From Pseudomonas sp. 7P_10.2_Bac1 (lineage in GTDB: Bacteria > Pseudomonadota > Gammaproteobacteria > Pseudomonadales > Pseudomonadaceae): 64,000 nt of DNA. The translations under genes and the position numbers were made by a program. The stretch spans positions 124,001 to 188,000 of the forward strand of contig NZ_JANLNV010000058.1 of the NCBI RefSeq assembly GCF_025465935.1. Direction: 5' to 3'. This document shows, piece by piece, positions 10,707-20,101 of this stretch. A model generated the notes under the pieces. The model saw nothing but the letters and a program-made list of their open reading frames with translations. It was not told where the DNA came from and did not search any database. The stretch's first letter is position 1; every line of letters starts with the position of its first letter.

Positions 10707-12743
10707 ATGGATAAGGAATATGTGAGTCGCAGCCGCCTCTTTAGGGAAGCCTTCCTGCCCGGGGCGTACACGCGGCTTCGAAATCAGGCTTACGGTCAGG
10801 TGATGGGGGTCATCAACAGCGGATCCGCTCTGGACGGGGTCGACAAAGAGCAACTGCGTGAGGCTGTCTTGAACTTCGTCATCGACTGGGGGCACGCGGG
10901 GGGGGCAGTCGACCCCGCCTTCATGACCGCCGCCGAAAAAAAACGCCTGGAGATCCAGTCACCCTCAGAAATTTCGGTTTCGCCTGCCCCACTGATTCTC
11001 ACCTGCAGGCTGTGCAAAGTGCTGGACTTTTACGACTCGCGAGAACCCGAAGACCGAACACTTGCAAAGATGCAGGCTCGAATCAAGGCGCGCAACGGCA
11101 GAAGCTTCATTGCATGCAAGCGTCCAGGTTGCTCGGGCGAAATGATCCAGGTTCCGTATGTGTCTGTTCATCGGTGCGGACTGGCGAAGCCCATTCACAT
11201 CCATCCTGCCGCGCGCCGCTCGACCAATATCGGCTATCGCGACGAGGGCTCGTTCTTCCACTCATCTTTCTTTGATGTGGAATCGGGCAACAAGCTTTCC
11301 GGGTCAACCCAAGACAAGTGCCCGGCCTGCAGCAACCAGTACCAGGACGAAATCCAAAAACGTGGGACACCTCTCACGAGCGGCGAATCCTTTTACGCAC
11401 AGAGCACGCAATACATCGCACTGAGCGAGGAGCTTGGAAAACTCATTGCTTCTCTCCTACAAAGCTTGCAAGGCAGTCCCGAAGGGCCTGAGGGGGTGGG
11501 CAAGGACGTATCCGAAGGGGTTGCGCTTGCATTACTGAAGCTGATGTCGGGACGTGAGCTGCAGCAGAAACTGGATCTGCTGCTATCAGCGAATGTGGGC
11601 GATGCTGAGGAGCAGACAGCACTGCGTGCAGAGCTAGAGAGAAAGCGACTGAGCATCGCCAAATACGAACTCCAGGCCGAAGATGATGATTTCTTGGCTG
11701 AGTTACTCGACGCAACTCGCAAGCAGGCCGCCCTAATCGAGTCCCAGCTCGCAGCGTCATCAGGATGCTTCAGCGCCGCTCGAAAATTCATATCAGACCC
11801 GGGCAGGCTCATTGACCTGGTCAGCAATCGGCGCACGTTGGAAGCCGTATTCCTGCCTCATGATGTACAAGGCAGAACGATCGCTCAAGAGATTGCTGAG
11901 ACCAACGACAGCGTGCAAAGAGATCTGCTTGCAACACAATGGCAGAGCGTCCAGGAGCGGTACGGCATCGACTCGGTGACCCACATCCCAGACCTGCGGG
12001 TGGTCTTGACCACGTTGGGCTATACACGCGAAAAAGGTACGCCGTCGGTAAATCCCGGTACCCCGCCTGTTCTGCTCAACGCATTCGCAGACCGTGTCGA
12101 TGAGGCTATGAAAGGTAAAACCTCCATCTATGCAATGTCTGCAAAAACCGAAGCCTTATGGATCCGACTGGATCCTCGCAAGGTGTTGCGTTGGTGCGTC
12201 GACTCTGCCTTTTTGGAGCCGCCGGGCGAAGAAGTGTTTACCGACAAAGCCCGCAGCCATGCCTACCTCCTGAGCCATTACTACGTCTTGTCCATGCTGC
12301 CTGGCAAAGCGGCGAGGGAAATCCCATCCCGAAACCCTGAAGAAGGCGCCCCTTTTAACCTGCTACACACGATCAGCCATGCACTCATGCTGACCGCGCG
12401 GCGCCATACGGGGTACGACTCCAAGAGCATCCAGGAGTACCTGATCCCGATGGATCTCTCGGTAATCCTCTATGTGTCGTCGGTTCAGAATTACACCGCT
12501 GGCGGGCTCCTGACCCTGTTCCAACACTACCTGCAGCCGTGGTTTGACGACGCTAGCATGTTCGCCTTCAACTGCGCGTTCGACCCCGTGTGCACGGATG
12601 GCGGCAACTCCTGCAGTGGTTGCGTTCAAATCGAAATCGGCTGCGAGACATTCAACCAAGGCCTCTCCCGTGCATACATCCACGGGGGCCCTGCGAATCA
12701 TGAGGGTTCACTCCTGATCCAAAAAGGCTTTTGGGAGAGGTGA
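10707..12743 (+). CDS. drmB: DrmB-like DUF1998 protein
   Basis: 678 residues starting 10 bp after the helicase gene, with GAGGA upstream of the ATG. Paired cysteines at ~98 (CRLC), ~137 (CKRPGC) and ~205 (CPAC) indicate zinc ribbons. The C-terminal third has the DUF1998 pattern: a helix around LLHTISHALM, an aromatic-rich stretch, and a final Cys-rich motif (SCSGCVQIEIGC) near residue 640. DUF1998 proteins are partners or domains of SF2 helicases in DISARM (DrmB) and Druantia (DruE). Length and adjacency to the DrmA-like gene favour DrmB. In characterised class 2 DISARM the next gene would be drmC (phospholipase D fold). No such gene follows here. Confidence 0.8.
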   Translation: MDKEYVSRSRLFREAFLPGAYTRLRNQAYGQVMGVINSGSALDGVDKEQLREAVLNFVIDWGHAGGAVDPAFMTAAEKKRLEIQSPSEISVSPAPLILTCRLCKVLDFYDSREPEDRTLAKMQARIKARNGRSFIACKRPGCSGEMIQVPYVSVHRCGLAKPIHIHPAARRSTNIGYRDEGSFFHSSFFDVESGNKLSGSTQDKCPACSNQYQDEIQKRGTPLTSGESFYAQSTQYIALSEELGKLIASLLQSLQGSPEGPEGVGKDVSEGVALALLKLMSGRELQQKLDLLLSANVGDAEEQTALRAELERKRLSIAKYELQAEDDDFLAELLDATRKQAALIESQLAASSGCFSAARKFISDPGRLIDLVSNRRTLEAVFLPHDVQGRTIAQEIAETNDSVQRDLLATQWQSVQERYGIDSVTHIPDLRVVLTTLGYTREKGTPSVNPGTPPVLLNAFADRVDEAMKGKTSIYAMSAKTEALWIRLDPRKVLRWCVDSAFLEPPGEEVFTDKARSHAYLLSHYYVLSMLPGKAAREIPSRNPEEGAPFNLLHTISHALMLTARRHTGYDSKSIQEYLIPMDLSVILYVSSVQNYTAGGLLTLFQHYLQPWFDDASMFAFNCAFDPVCTDGGNSCSGCVQIEIGCETFNQGLSRAYIHGGPANHEGSLLIQKGFWER

Positions 12744-12838
12744 GTTGGATCACCTGCCTAGGCAATACAGAAATCGCTTATGAGGTTAGCCGCCAGGATG
12801 ATTTTACAGGCACCTGGAAGGAAAGCGGCTTCAAATAG
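12740..12838 (+). pseudogene. Possible truncated fifth gene of the defence operon
   Basis: A GTG overlapping the drmB stop by 4 bp (GTGA arrangement, as at the other junctions) opens 32 codons ending at TAG. Composition and the coupling geometry look like the start of a real gene that was cut off. The peptide is too short to assign. From there to 12959 I see nothing else coding. It could be a chance ORF. Confidence 0.3.
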
Positions 12839-12959
12839 GGGCTACTAGGACGGGGACTCAGGGGCACGGTGTTGGGGGCCATTGGCGTAGGCAGCTACGA
12901 ACGCGTTCGTATTAGTTGATGATCTCGGAGTTCACAAATGGCACATCGCCAAGCTGAAC

Positions 12960-13601
12960 TCATGCGTTTTTAGCTTGAGTGAGCAGTTTGTCCACAAAAG
13001 CGTCGGCCAATACCCCAATACCAAAGTCGAACTCCCGGTCGTGATCCAGGTGGCTGAGGTGATTCGCGACAAGGGCAATGTTCGGTAACCCTAATTTCAC
13101 AAGCGCCGCCTCGCGCTGCCCAACTATAGCCGAATCGCCAGCACCCAAGGTTAGTCCGGTCGAGGCTTCGCGAATCAGGCTGCCGCTGATGAATGCAAGC
13201 GTGGCACGTAAAGCATGGACTGCCCACTCGGGTTCAGCTGCGGCTGACATCAACACTGCAAGAGTGGCCTCTAATGGCATGACATGTGCCGACGACTCAA
13301 TAGGCCTGCTCAGCACCAGGAGAGCCGCCTCCCTGTGCGAAGACATCGCGGCAGCCCTGAATGCCTGGGCGATAGCGATGATGTCTGCGCGAAGGTTTCC
13401 GGACGGAGCGGGCACGACCAGTCGGGAAAGGACATGTCCAGCTATAGCGTCGAGCAGCGCGTCCAGCGTGTTGCGAAATGCGCCGCACGCTAGAAAAGCG
13501 CACGTGAATGGCAACCTGCTATTGACTGAGAGACTTTCGGCCACTTGGCATTCACAAATGCAGCCCACAGCATAGCAGGGTACGATTTTTACACTCGCCA
13601 C
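12960..13601 (-). pseudogene. TetR-family regulator, frameshifted in the DNA-binding domain
   Basis: The C-terminal ~170 residues read well as a TetR_C_1 ligand domain. They begin at LDALLDAIAGHV and end with a FDFGIGVLADAFVDKL segment that fits the end of this family. The N-terminal helix-turn-helix is broken. VAESLSVNSR is in the main frame, but the expected recognition-helix continuation (AIHVRF...) lies in another frame around 13490-13525, and the main frame then resumes. This suggests two compensating indels or decay, with no intact start upstream. Function is probably lost. The long plus-strand ORF over the same bases is an antisense shadow. Confidence 0.5.
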
Positions 13602-13966
13602 CAGAAAATCTGTGGCGCGGCAACTCGCGGTTATAAGCGCTGGAGGACGATCCAGATTCTAGTTGGCCGACCGGCGATTTCCGGCTTGTTGTCTGCGACT
13701 CCAACCAAGGACTAGGAATAATGTCCATTCAAGAAGAATTGCGCACCAAGCCGGCTGAGCTATTCGATTAGTCCAACTTCGTCTTCTATATTATTGCCTG
13801 CCATTACAGCGGATCGATACTATCCACGTGAACAGGCGCTTTTCGACATGAAGAAAAATCTATCGTAATGAGGCTCAATGGAGGTCAACCCTCCTCTCGG
13901 GAGCGTCAACCATGTCAGCACTTTGAGCTTTCCATTTAAAGTTTGAAAGAGGCTTCAGCTCACCTA
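13602..13966. other. Gene-free mosaic stretch with short coding remnants
   Basis: No complete gene. A plus-strand open segment (~13640-13770) has a good ribosome site before an ATG at 13721. It stops after 16 codons (MSIQEELRTKPAELFD), so it may be the decapitated start of a lost gene. A GGAGG/CCTCC inverted repeat lies near 13879. AT content rises toward the right. Confidence 0.35.
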
Positions 13967-14434
13967 TCACCGCGCTAACGCTATATCCTTAGCATAGATG
14001 AACCCCTGCATCGTAGTGATCGGAACATTATACGGACTGCAAAACACATCATGCTTGCCAATATTATTTTCGACTCTATAAGACCAATTCAGATCCTGAA
14101 TCACCTTCTTCTCTTGGAGTTCCGGAATTTTACGACACTTATCGGCAATAATATTCGTAATATTGAAGACAAATTTATATATATCCAAACCAAGCTCATA
14201 CACCACGCCATCAAGCCTTAAACTAGGCTTGTCGCAGTACATATCGAGATGCTTCATAAGATCCGCGACATAGTCGAAAATCTCGGCAATATCATCCATC
14301 TCTTTCTGCACAAAACGAACTTTTGCGTCGTAATTTTTATTAGCCTTACCAGGAACAGTATTACCAATGAATGATTTGACACTTTTCGCGAGCACTTCCA
14401 ACGGAATCAATAAATGCTGCGAATGGCTGACCAT
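13967..14434 (-). CDS. AT-rich orphan protein of unknown function
   Basis: About 155 residues from the ATG at 14434. A longer version starting at 14476 would run into the helicase remnant. The protein has amphipathic helices, many Lys/Asn/Ile codons and no signal peptide or transmembrane segment. I recognise no family. Base composition is far more AT-rich than its neighbours, which points to recent acquisition. The 5' end abuts the point where the helicase remnant begins on the other strand, so this gene appears to have arrived with the rearrangement that removed the helicase N-terminus. Confidence 0.55.
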   Translation of the reverse strand: MVSHSQHLLIPLEVLAKSVKSFIGNTVPGKANKNYDAKVRFVQKEMDDIAEIFDYVADLMKHLDMYCDKPSLRLDGVVYELGLDIYKFVFNITNIIADKCRKIPELQEKKVIQDLNWSYRVENNIGKHDVFCSPYNVPITTMQGFIYAKDIALAR

Positions 14435-15961
14435 GACATTCTCGCCAGCGACGACGTGCAGTCGAATTTCGTCCACATCTCCGACATGACAGATGAAGGC
14501 GCAGAGAAGGAAGACACCTCAGGTACCAAAGTGGCTATCGCAGGTCACCTGTACAAGGTGCTGAGGGGGCATAACAACCTGATCTTCCCCAACAGGCGCC
14601 AAGAGGTTGAATTGTTTGCCGACCGTCTGCGCTCACTGTGCGAGAACGATGGTGTTCCGAACGAGTTCTGGCCGCATCACGGTAGCTTGTCCAAGGAGCT
14701 ACGCCAGGATGCCGAGCGGGCGTTGAAAGCGGGAGATCCTCCAGCTTCTGCCGTATGCACTACCACCCTGGAACTGGGTATAGACATCGGTAGCATCAGG
14801 ACGGTCGCACAGATCGGCTGTCCACCCTCTGTGGCAAGTCTCAGGCAACGGCTTGGCCGCTCTGGTCGCCGACCCGGTGAGCCTGCGATGCTCAGGGCGT
14901 ACTGCCGGGAGCGCTCTTTAACAGATAAGTCGGATCTCTCCGATCAGTTACGTGAGGGCCTTGTCCAAACGGTCGCTATGATCCGATTGCTGATCAGTGG
15001 ATGGTTTGAGCCGCCTCGATCGGGAGGCCTACACGCCTCGACACTGGTGCAACAGTTCCTATCCTCAATTGCTCAGCTCGGCGGTGCTTCTGCGGCGCAA
15101 TTATGGGCAAATCTCATCGCAAGCGGCAGTTTTGCGAGCGTCACCAAGCCTGATTTCCTGGCTTTGCTCAAGGGTATGGGTGAGAAGGAATTGATCGTCC
15201 AGGACAGCTCAGGACTTCTGCTACCAGGCGAACTCGGGGAGCGGTTGATCAACCACTATGAGTTCTACACCGCCTTCACAAGCGATGAAGAGTTTCGTTT
15301 GCTCCGGGATGGGAAGCCACTTGGCTCGCTGCCCGTCAGCAAACCCCTTACCAAGGGACAACGCATCATCTTCGGCGGAAGGCGTTGGCAGGTTCAGGAT
15401 GTCGACCTCGAAGCAAAGGTGATCGTGGTCACACCGGCGCGGGGCGGCGAGCCCCCTCAGTTTGATGGGCTTGGTGCCCAGGTGGATGATCGTGTCAGGC
15501 TTGAAATGCGAAACGTGTTGATGGAGACCACATCTTGTCCCTTCCTGGACAAACATGCTCAAGCGCTCCTCGATGAGGCTCGGAGTAACTTCCATGCCCT
15601 CGGCTTGGGTGATGCGGCGATTATTGGCTCTGCCAGCGTAAGTCGTGTGGCAACCTGGCGAGGTGATTACACCAACGATGCGCTGGCGTTATTGCTCAAA
15701 CATGTGGGCATTCAGTGTGAAAACACCGGGCTATTCTTGGAAGTTGCATTTGGCAGGGAGGACACGTTGCGAGCGTTGGGCGTGATCGGCCAGATGGACA
15801 TCTCAGATGTAGAGCCGATCTTGGAAAATGTCGAAAACATGATCCGAGAGAAGTGGGATTGGGCTCTTCCCCGCTCGCTCCTCATGAAGTCGTTTGCCTC
15901 AAGCCATCTTGATCTCCAAGCCGCGGTCACTACAGCGCAACGTCTAAGCGAGAAACCGTAG
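14414..15961 (+). pseudogene. 3' fragment of an Lhr-type DEAD/DEAH helicase
   Basis: About 515 codons encoding only the second RecA domain and C-terminal region of an SF2 helicase. Motif IV-like LIFPNRRQEVE is near residue 58, motif V TTLELGIDIG near 118, and motif VI LRQRLGRSGRRPG near 145. Winged-helix and C-terminal domains typical of Lhr-like proteins follow. Walker A and the DExH box are absent. Upstream lies an unrelated AT-rich ORF on the opposite strand. The protein cannot be an active helicase, although the remaining frame is intact to its stop. It was probably another component of a defence locus. The first ~40 residues may be chimeric. Confidence 0.65.
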
Positions 15962-16096
15962 CGCAAGGCGAATGCCCAAGGCGCTCTTCTCCCAAGATCT
16001 GTCCCCCTTTTCGAGGTGAACTGATGGGCAGGCGCTGACTACCTGCGCAGTATGATTTAACAATGCCTCACGATACCCGCCCCCTACACCACCCCA

Positions 16097-16585
16097 TTAC
16101 CCCCCATACAGCACAAATCCCTCACGCTCACTCAAACGCTGGTAATAATCCGCCACAGCCGGCAATGCCGGGTGCTCAAACGGTGTGTCGAACCAGCGAT
16201 TGACCGACAGCCCCACAGGAATATCGGCGAGGGTGAAACGATCACCGGCTACATAGGCCCCGGTCTTGGCCAGTTGCTGATCAAGAATCGTCATGAACCG
16301 TCCCCACTCCACAATCCCGGCGTCCAGTGCCTTGGGGTCCTGGTGCACTGGGGAATGACGCACCAGCGACATAGACGGATAGCTCTAGGAGCGATTGAGG
16401 TCCGACGCCTGCCAGTCAATCCACTGGTCGATTCGCGCCCGTGTCTGAGCGTGCGCTGGATAGATGGCGGCTCCATCATAGTGGTTCGCCAAATATCGAA
16501 TGATGCTGTTGGATGCAGGCAACTGATCTTCTGTCTCAACTAAACCCAGACAATCACCATTCGTCGCCCACAGCCCCACAAGCAC
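16097..16585 (-). pseudogene. Glutathione S-transferase pseudogene
   Basis: Two pieces in the same frame. 16388-16585 covers the end of the thioredoxin-like domain ([12 protein letters not shown], then a run ending [10 protein letters not shown]). 16097-16384 covers the helical C-terminal domain ([15 protein letters not shown]). They are separated by a TAG at 16385-16387, where GSTs of this family usually have Trp, so a TGG to TAG change explains it. The N-terminal glutathione-binding half is missing or unrecognisable upstream of 16585. This gene marks the right edge of the island. Confidence 0.7.
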
Positions 16586-16725
16586 CCTCTTCGCCTAGCC
16601 TAATTCCCGATCGCCTCCGCAGGCTCTGCACCAACTGCGCTGAATACATGCGAAACACAGGATCTGCACAATTGATCCTGCGTGCTGTTTCACACTGTCA
16701 CCCCCTATTCATGATCGGAGTTTTC

Positions 16726-18360
16726 ATGACAGGCAAAACCGTCCGCGACGTAACTTATCAGTTGCTAAGAGAGCTAGGCCTTACGACTCTGTTCGGCAAT
16801 CCAGGCTCGACTGAAGAGACCTTTCTCAAGGATTTTCCAGCCGATTTTCGCTACATCCAGACCTTGCACGAATCTTCAGCGGTCGGCGCGGCCGATGGGT
16901 TTGCGCAAGCCAATCGCTCACCGGCAATCGTCAACGTACATACCAGTGCAGGGCTGAGCAACGCCATGAGCAATATTTTGACGGCCTTCCAGAACAGAAC
17001 GCCGTTGATTATCACCGCCGGTAACCAAACGCGGGACATGCTGCTGATGGAGCCGTGGTTGACCAATATTGAGCCATCTGTATTGCCCAAACCATGGGTC
17101 AAATGGAGCTATGAACCGGTCTGCGCGCAAGATGTACCGGCTGCATTCATGCGCGCCTACGCCATCGCCATACAGCCACCAGCCGGCCCGGTATTTTTAT
17201 CGATTCCACTGGATGATTGGGACAAACCTGCCAGAGGGCCTGCACTGGTACGTAAAGTGGCCACGCGGATTGCTCCAGACCCTGATGTGCTTGGCGAATT
17301 TGCTCAAGCCTTATCAAAAGCCAGTAACCCGGCGCTGATTTATGGTTCTGCCATCGCCCGTGGTCAGGGCTGGCCACAAGCCATTGCGCTGGCTGAACAG
17401 TTACAAGCGCCTGTATACGCTGCGCCGGCCTCTGAGCGGACTCCCTTTCCAGAGACCCATCCGCTCTATGCAGGCGGCTTGCCCTTTGCCATTGAACCCT
17501 TATCGAAGAGGCTTGCTGGCCATGATCTTGCGATCGTCATAGGCGCGCCGGTGTTTCGCTACTATCCCTACGTTGCGGGCGACTACTTGCCTGCGGGCTT
17601 ACGCCTTTTGCATATCACCGATGACCCGAGCGAGGCGGCGCGAGCCCCGGTCGGCGATAGCTTGCTGGGTGATGCCGTATTGTCTCTCGAAGCGCTGGCT
17701 GCTCAGGTCAAGTCACGCCCGAATGGGAGTGCCAAGGTCGAGCGCCAGGCACATGGGCTTGCTCCGCACCCAGCCGCGCCTGAGCCTGCAGAGAGCGTCG
17801 ATGGGCTTTTGTCATCATTGAGTGTGTTCAAGGCTCTGCGCGCTTCAACACCGGCAAATACCGTGTTGATTGAAGAGTCGCCCTCAAACCTAGCAGAGCT
17901 GCATAGCGCTTGGCCTGTGGATCAGCCTGATTCGTTTTATACCTTTGCCAGTGGCAGCCTGGGCTGGAACCTGCCAGCCAGTATCGGGGTTGCCCTGGCC
18001 GAGCGCGACAGTGGCCGCAATCGCCCGGTACTCGCGATCATCGGCGATGGCTCGTTCCAATACTCCATTCAAGGCTTATGGACTGCGGTGCAACACGAGT
18101 TGCCGATTCTCTTTGTCGTGCCACGTAACGGGCAATACGGCATCTTGAAGTCCTTTGCCGTGCTTGAGCAAACGCCTAACGTGCCGGGACTGGACTTGCC
18201 AGGATTGGATTTTGTCGCGCTGGCAACAGGGTATGGGGCCTACGGGGTACGCGCCACTACCCTTGATGAAATTCGTGCGGTTTGTGAAGAAGCCTTCACC
18301 CGTAAGGGACCAACGGTGCTGGAAGTGCCGGTGCAGGCGACTATCCCGCCGCTTTTATAG
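16726..18360 (+). CDS. mdlC: Benzoylformate-decarboxylase-type ThDP enzyme
   Basis: 544 residues. The ATG at 16726 is chosen over 16711 because GGAG sits 6 bases upstream. The protein has the three-domain ThDP decarboxylase layout. Residues matching the benzoylformate decarboxylase active site are present: Ser28 (NPGSTEE), the cofactor-activating Glu49 (TLHESSAVG) and His72 (VNVHTSAG). A His in FPETHPLYAGG (~265) corresponds to the second catalytic His. The ThDP motif begins at IIGDGSFQYS (~438) and ends near the Asn of PRNGQYG. Expected reaction: 2-oxo acid (phenylglyoxylate or a related aromatic) to aldehyde plus CO2. No mandelate racemase or dehydrogenase is adjacent, so the true substrate is open. 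Confidence 0.85.
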   Translation: MTGKTVRDVTYQLLRELGLTTLFGNPGSTEETFLKDFPADFRYIQTLHESSAVGAADGFAQANRSPAIVNVHTSAGLSNAMSNILTAFQNRTPLIITAGNQTRDMLLMEPWLTNIEPSVLPKPWVKWSYEPVCAQDVPAAFMRAYAIAIQPPAGPVFLSIPLDDWDKPARGPALVRKVATRIAPDPDVLGEFAQALSKASNPALIYGSAIARGQGWPQAIALAEQLQAPVYAAPASERTPFPETHPLYAGGLPFAIEPLSKRLAGHDLAIVIGAPVFRYYPYVAGDYLPAGLRLLHITDDPSEAARAPVGDSLLGDAVLSLEALAAQVKSRPNGSAKVERQAHGLAPHPAAPEPAESVDGLLSSLSVFKALRASTPANTVLIEESPSNLAELHSAWPVDQPDSFYTFASGSLGWNLPASIGVALAERDSGRNRPVLAIIGDGSFQYSIQGLWTAVQHELPILFVVPRNGQYGILKSFAVLEQTPNVPGLDLPGLDFVALATGYGAYGVRATTLDEIRAVCEEAFTRKGPTVLEVPVQATIPPLL

Positions 18361-18377
18361 CCCTGGCGTCGGGTTTC

Positions 18378-18409
18378 AGTCAGAGCTCCAGGTCTTGAGG
18401 GCTCTGACT
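18378..18409. terminator. Hairpin between convergent genes
   Basis: Perfect 9-bp arms AGTCAGAGC and GCTCTGACT separated by 14 bases lie between the convergent decarboxylase and flavin reductase genes. A bidirectional terminator is likely, although a strong U-tract is lacking. Confidence 0.5.
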
Positions 18410-18444
18410 CATCAACAGCTTGAATGCATTCTCGGCAGAGTTGA

Positions 18445-18942
18445 TTAAGCGCCGAGGTTGCGATACTGGCCCTTGAAATACAGCAACGGCTGCGTACTGG
18501 CCACATCTTGCAGATCCAATGCCTTCACTTCCCCGATCACAATCACATGATCTCCAGCAGCATGTTCGGCGTGTATTTCGCAATCCAGCCAGTGCAGGCT
18601 GCCTGCAATGATGGGATTACCCAAGGGCGATTCATGCCAGTCGATACCGTGCCATTTGTCGGTGCCCTTGCGGGCAAATTGGTTGGAAATGCTGACCTGC
18701 TCACCGGACAGGATGTTAACGACGAACCGGCCGGCCTGGCGGATTTTCGGGTAGCTGGCCGAGCTGGACATGACACTGAAAGACACCAGTGGCGGGCTCA
18801 TCGACACGCTGTAGAACGACTGGCAAGTGAAGCCAATCGGCTCGTCTTCAACTTTAGAAGTAATGACTGTAATACCGGAAGCATAGTGCCCGAGCGCTTC
18901 GCGAAAGCGCAGTGGCTCGATAGCCGTGCTGGCAAGTGACAT
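18445..18942 (-). CDS. Flavin reductase family protein
   Basis: 165 residues of the HpaC/flavin-reductase-like split-barrel family. It has an N-terminal LRFREALGHYASGITVIT segment, the FMN-contacting region GFTCQSFYSVSMSPPLVSF (~37-55), and a C-terminal LYFKGQYRNLG end typical of the family. Such enzymes use NAD(P)H to supply reduced flavin to a partner monooxygenase. Here it lies just downstream of mesD/mesX, whose MesX is reported to act in an oxygen-dependent process. A role in feeding MesX with reduced flavin is plausible but inferred. A hairpin separates it from mesD, so it may have its own promoter. Confidence 0.85.
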   Translation of the reverse strand: MSLASTAIEPLRFREALGHYASGITVITSKVEDEPIGFTCQSFYSVSMSPPLVSFSVMSSSASYPKIRQAGRFVVNILSGEQVSISNQFARKGTDKWHGIDWHESPLGNPIIAGSLHWLDCEIHAEHAAGDHVIVIGEVKALDLQDVASTQPLLYFKGQYRNLGA

Positions 18943-18968
18943 AGGAGGTCCTGAATGGTGGAAGTATC

Positions 18969-19011
18969 GGCAGGCTCAGGGAGTCAGTTTTAGCCGCTCC
19001 CTTTGCCTGCC
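18969..19011 (-). terminator. Hairpin downstream of mesD
   Basis: Inverted repeat GGCAGGC-tca-GGGAG / CTCCC-ttt-GCCTGCC with a 13-base loop, 35 bp beyond the mesD stop. It is likely a terminator or attenuator before the flavin reductase gene. Confidence 0.5.
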
Positions 19012-19045
19012 CTGCCCTCAATCGAGTGCTGCAATGAATCGAGCG

Positions 19046-20074
19046 TTAGTTGGCAAGCTCTCTACGGATGATTTCAGCGCCAGCACTCAAGGCATTCAAT
19101 TTGCCGCGTGCAACGTCTCGCGGTAACGGGGCCATCCCGCAGTTGGTGCAAGGATAGAGCTTGTCGGCATCGACGAACTGAAGTGCCTTGCGCAAGGTAT
19201 TGGCGACTTCCTCAGGGGTTTCAATGGAGTTAGAAGCCACATCAATAGCCCCAACCATCACTTTTTTGCCGCGAATCAGTTCCAGCAAGTCCATTGGGAC
19301 ATGGGAGTTGTGACACTCCAGCGAAATGATATCGATGCTCGATTGTTGCAACTTAGGGAAGGCTTCTTCGTATTGCCGCCACTCTGAGCCCAGCGTTTTT
19401 TTCCAGTCCGTGTTGGCCTTGATGCCGTAGCCGTAGCAGATATGCACCGCCGTTTCGCATTTAAGGCCTTCGATTGCCCTTTCCAGGGTGGCTACCCCCC
19501 AGTCATTGACCTCATCAAAGAACACGTTAAACGCAGGCTCATCAAACTGGATGATGTCTACACCTGCCGCCTCTAACTCTCTGGCTTCCTCGTTGAGGAT
19601 CTTGGCAAATTCCCAGGCCAGTTTTTCGCGGCTCTTATAGTGGTTGTCGTAAAGGGTGTCGATCATGGTCATAGGACCCGGCAGTGCCCATTTGATGGGT
19701 TGACTGGTCTGTTGACGCAAAAACTTGGCATCTTCAACAAACACGGGCTTTTGCCGACTCACAGCGCCTACTACCGTCGGTACGCTGGCGTCATAGCGAT
19801 CGCGGATTCTGACCGTTTCACGTTTCTCGAAGTCCACCCCATTGAGGTGCTCAATAAACGTGGTCACAAAGTGTTGGCGAGTCTGTTCACCGTCACTGAC
19901 GATATCGATGCCTGCCAGTTGTTGCTCTTGCAACGCCAGACGCAACGCATCTTGTTTGCCCTCAACCAATTCCTCACCGTGCAGTTTCCACGGTGACCAG
20001 AGTTTTTCGGGCTCTGCCAGCCAGGAAGGTTTTGGCAAGCTGCCTGCAGTTGAGGTTGGTAACAGTTTTTTCAT
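19046..20074 (-). CDS. mesD: Core methionine synthase MesD
   Basis: 342 residues, matching only the C-terminal catalytic barrel of MetE and lacking the folate-binding N-terminal half. Zinc/homocysteine-site candidates are His/Cys in VHICYGYG (~210), the ECHNSH motif (~255) and CTNCGMAPLP (~310). The Asp/Glu pair in IIQFDEPAF (~178) is typical of this barrel. The upstream gene encodes a DUF1852 protein, the hallmark partner of MesD. The MesD family methylates homocysteine without methylfolates or B12 and needs oxygen and MesX, per the published description of folate-independent methionine synthases. The gene starts 27 bp after mesX, so they form one operon. Confidence 0.88.
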   Translation of the reverse strand: MKKLLPTSTAGSLPKPSWLAEPEKLWSPWKLHGEELVEGKQDALRLALQEQQLAGIDIVSDGEQTRQHFVTTFIEHLNGVDFEKRETVRIRDRYDASVPTVVGAVSRQKPVFVEDAKFLRQQTSQPIKWALPGPMTMIDTLYDNHYKSREKLAWEFAKILNEEARELEAAGVDIIQFDEPAFNVFFDEVNDWGVATLERAIEGLKCETAVHICYGYGIKANTDWKKTLGSEWRQYEEAFPKLQQSSIDIISLECHNSHVPMDLLELIRGKKVMVGAIDVASNSIETPEEVANTLRKALQFVDADKLYPCTNCGMAPLPRDVARGKLNALSAGAEIIRRELAN

Positions 20075-20101
20075 AATGAATGACCCAGTAATTTTTGATA
20101 G

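Noticed and set aside
13078..13575. 165-codon plus-strand ORF opposite the TetR remnant
   Set aside because: The minus strand carries the TetR_C similarity; the plus-strand protein is low-complexity Ala/Arg-rich.
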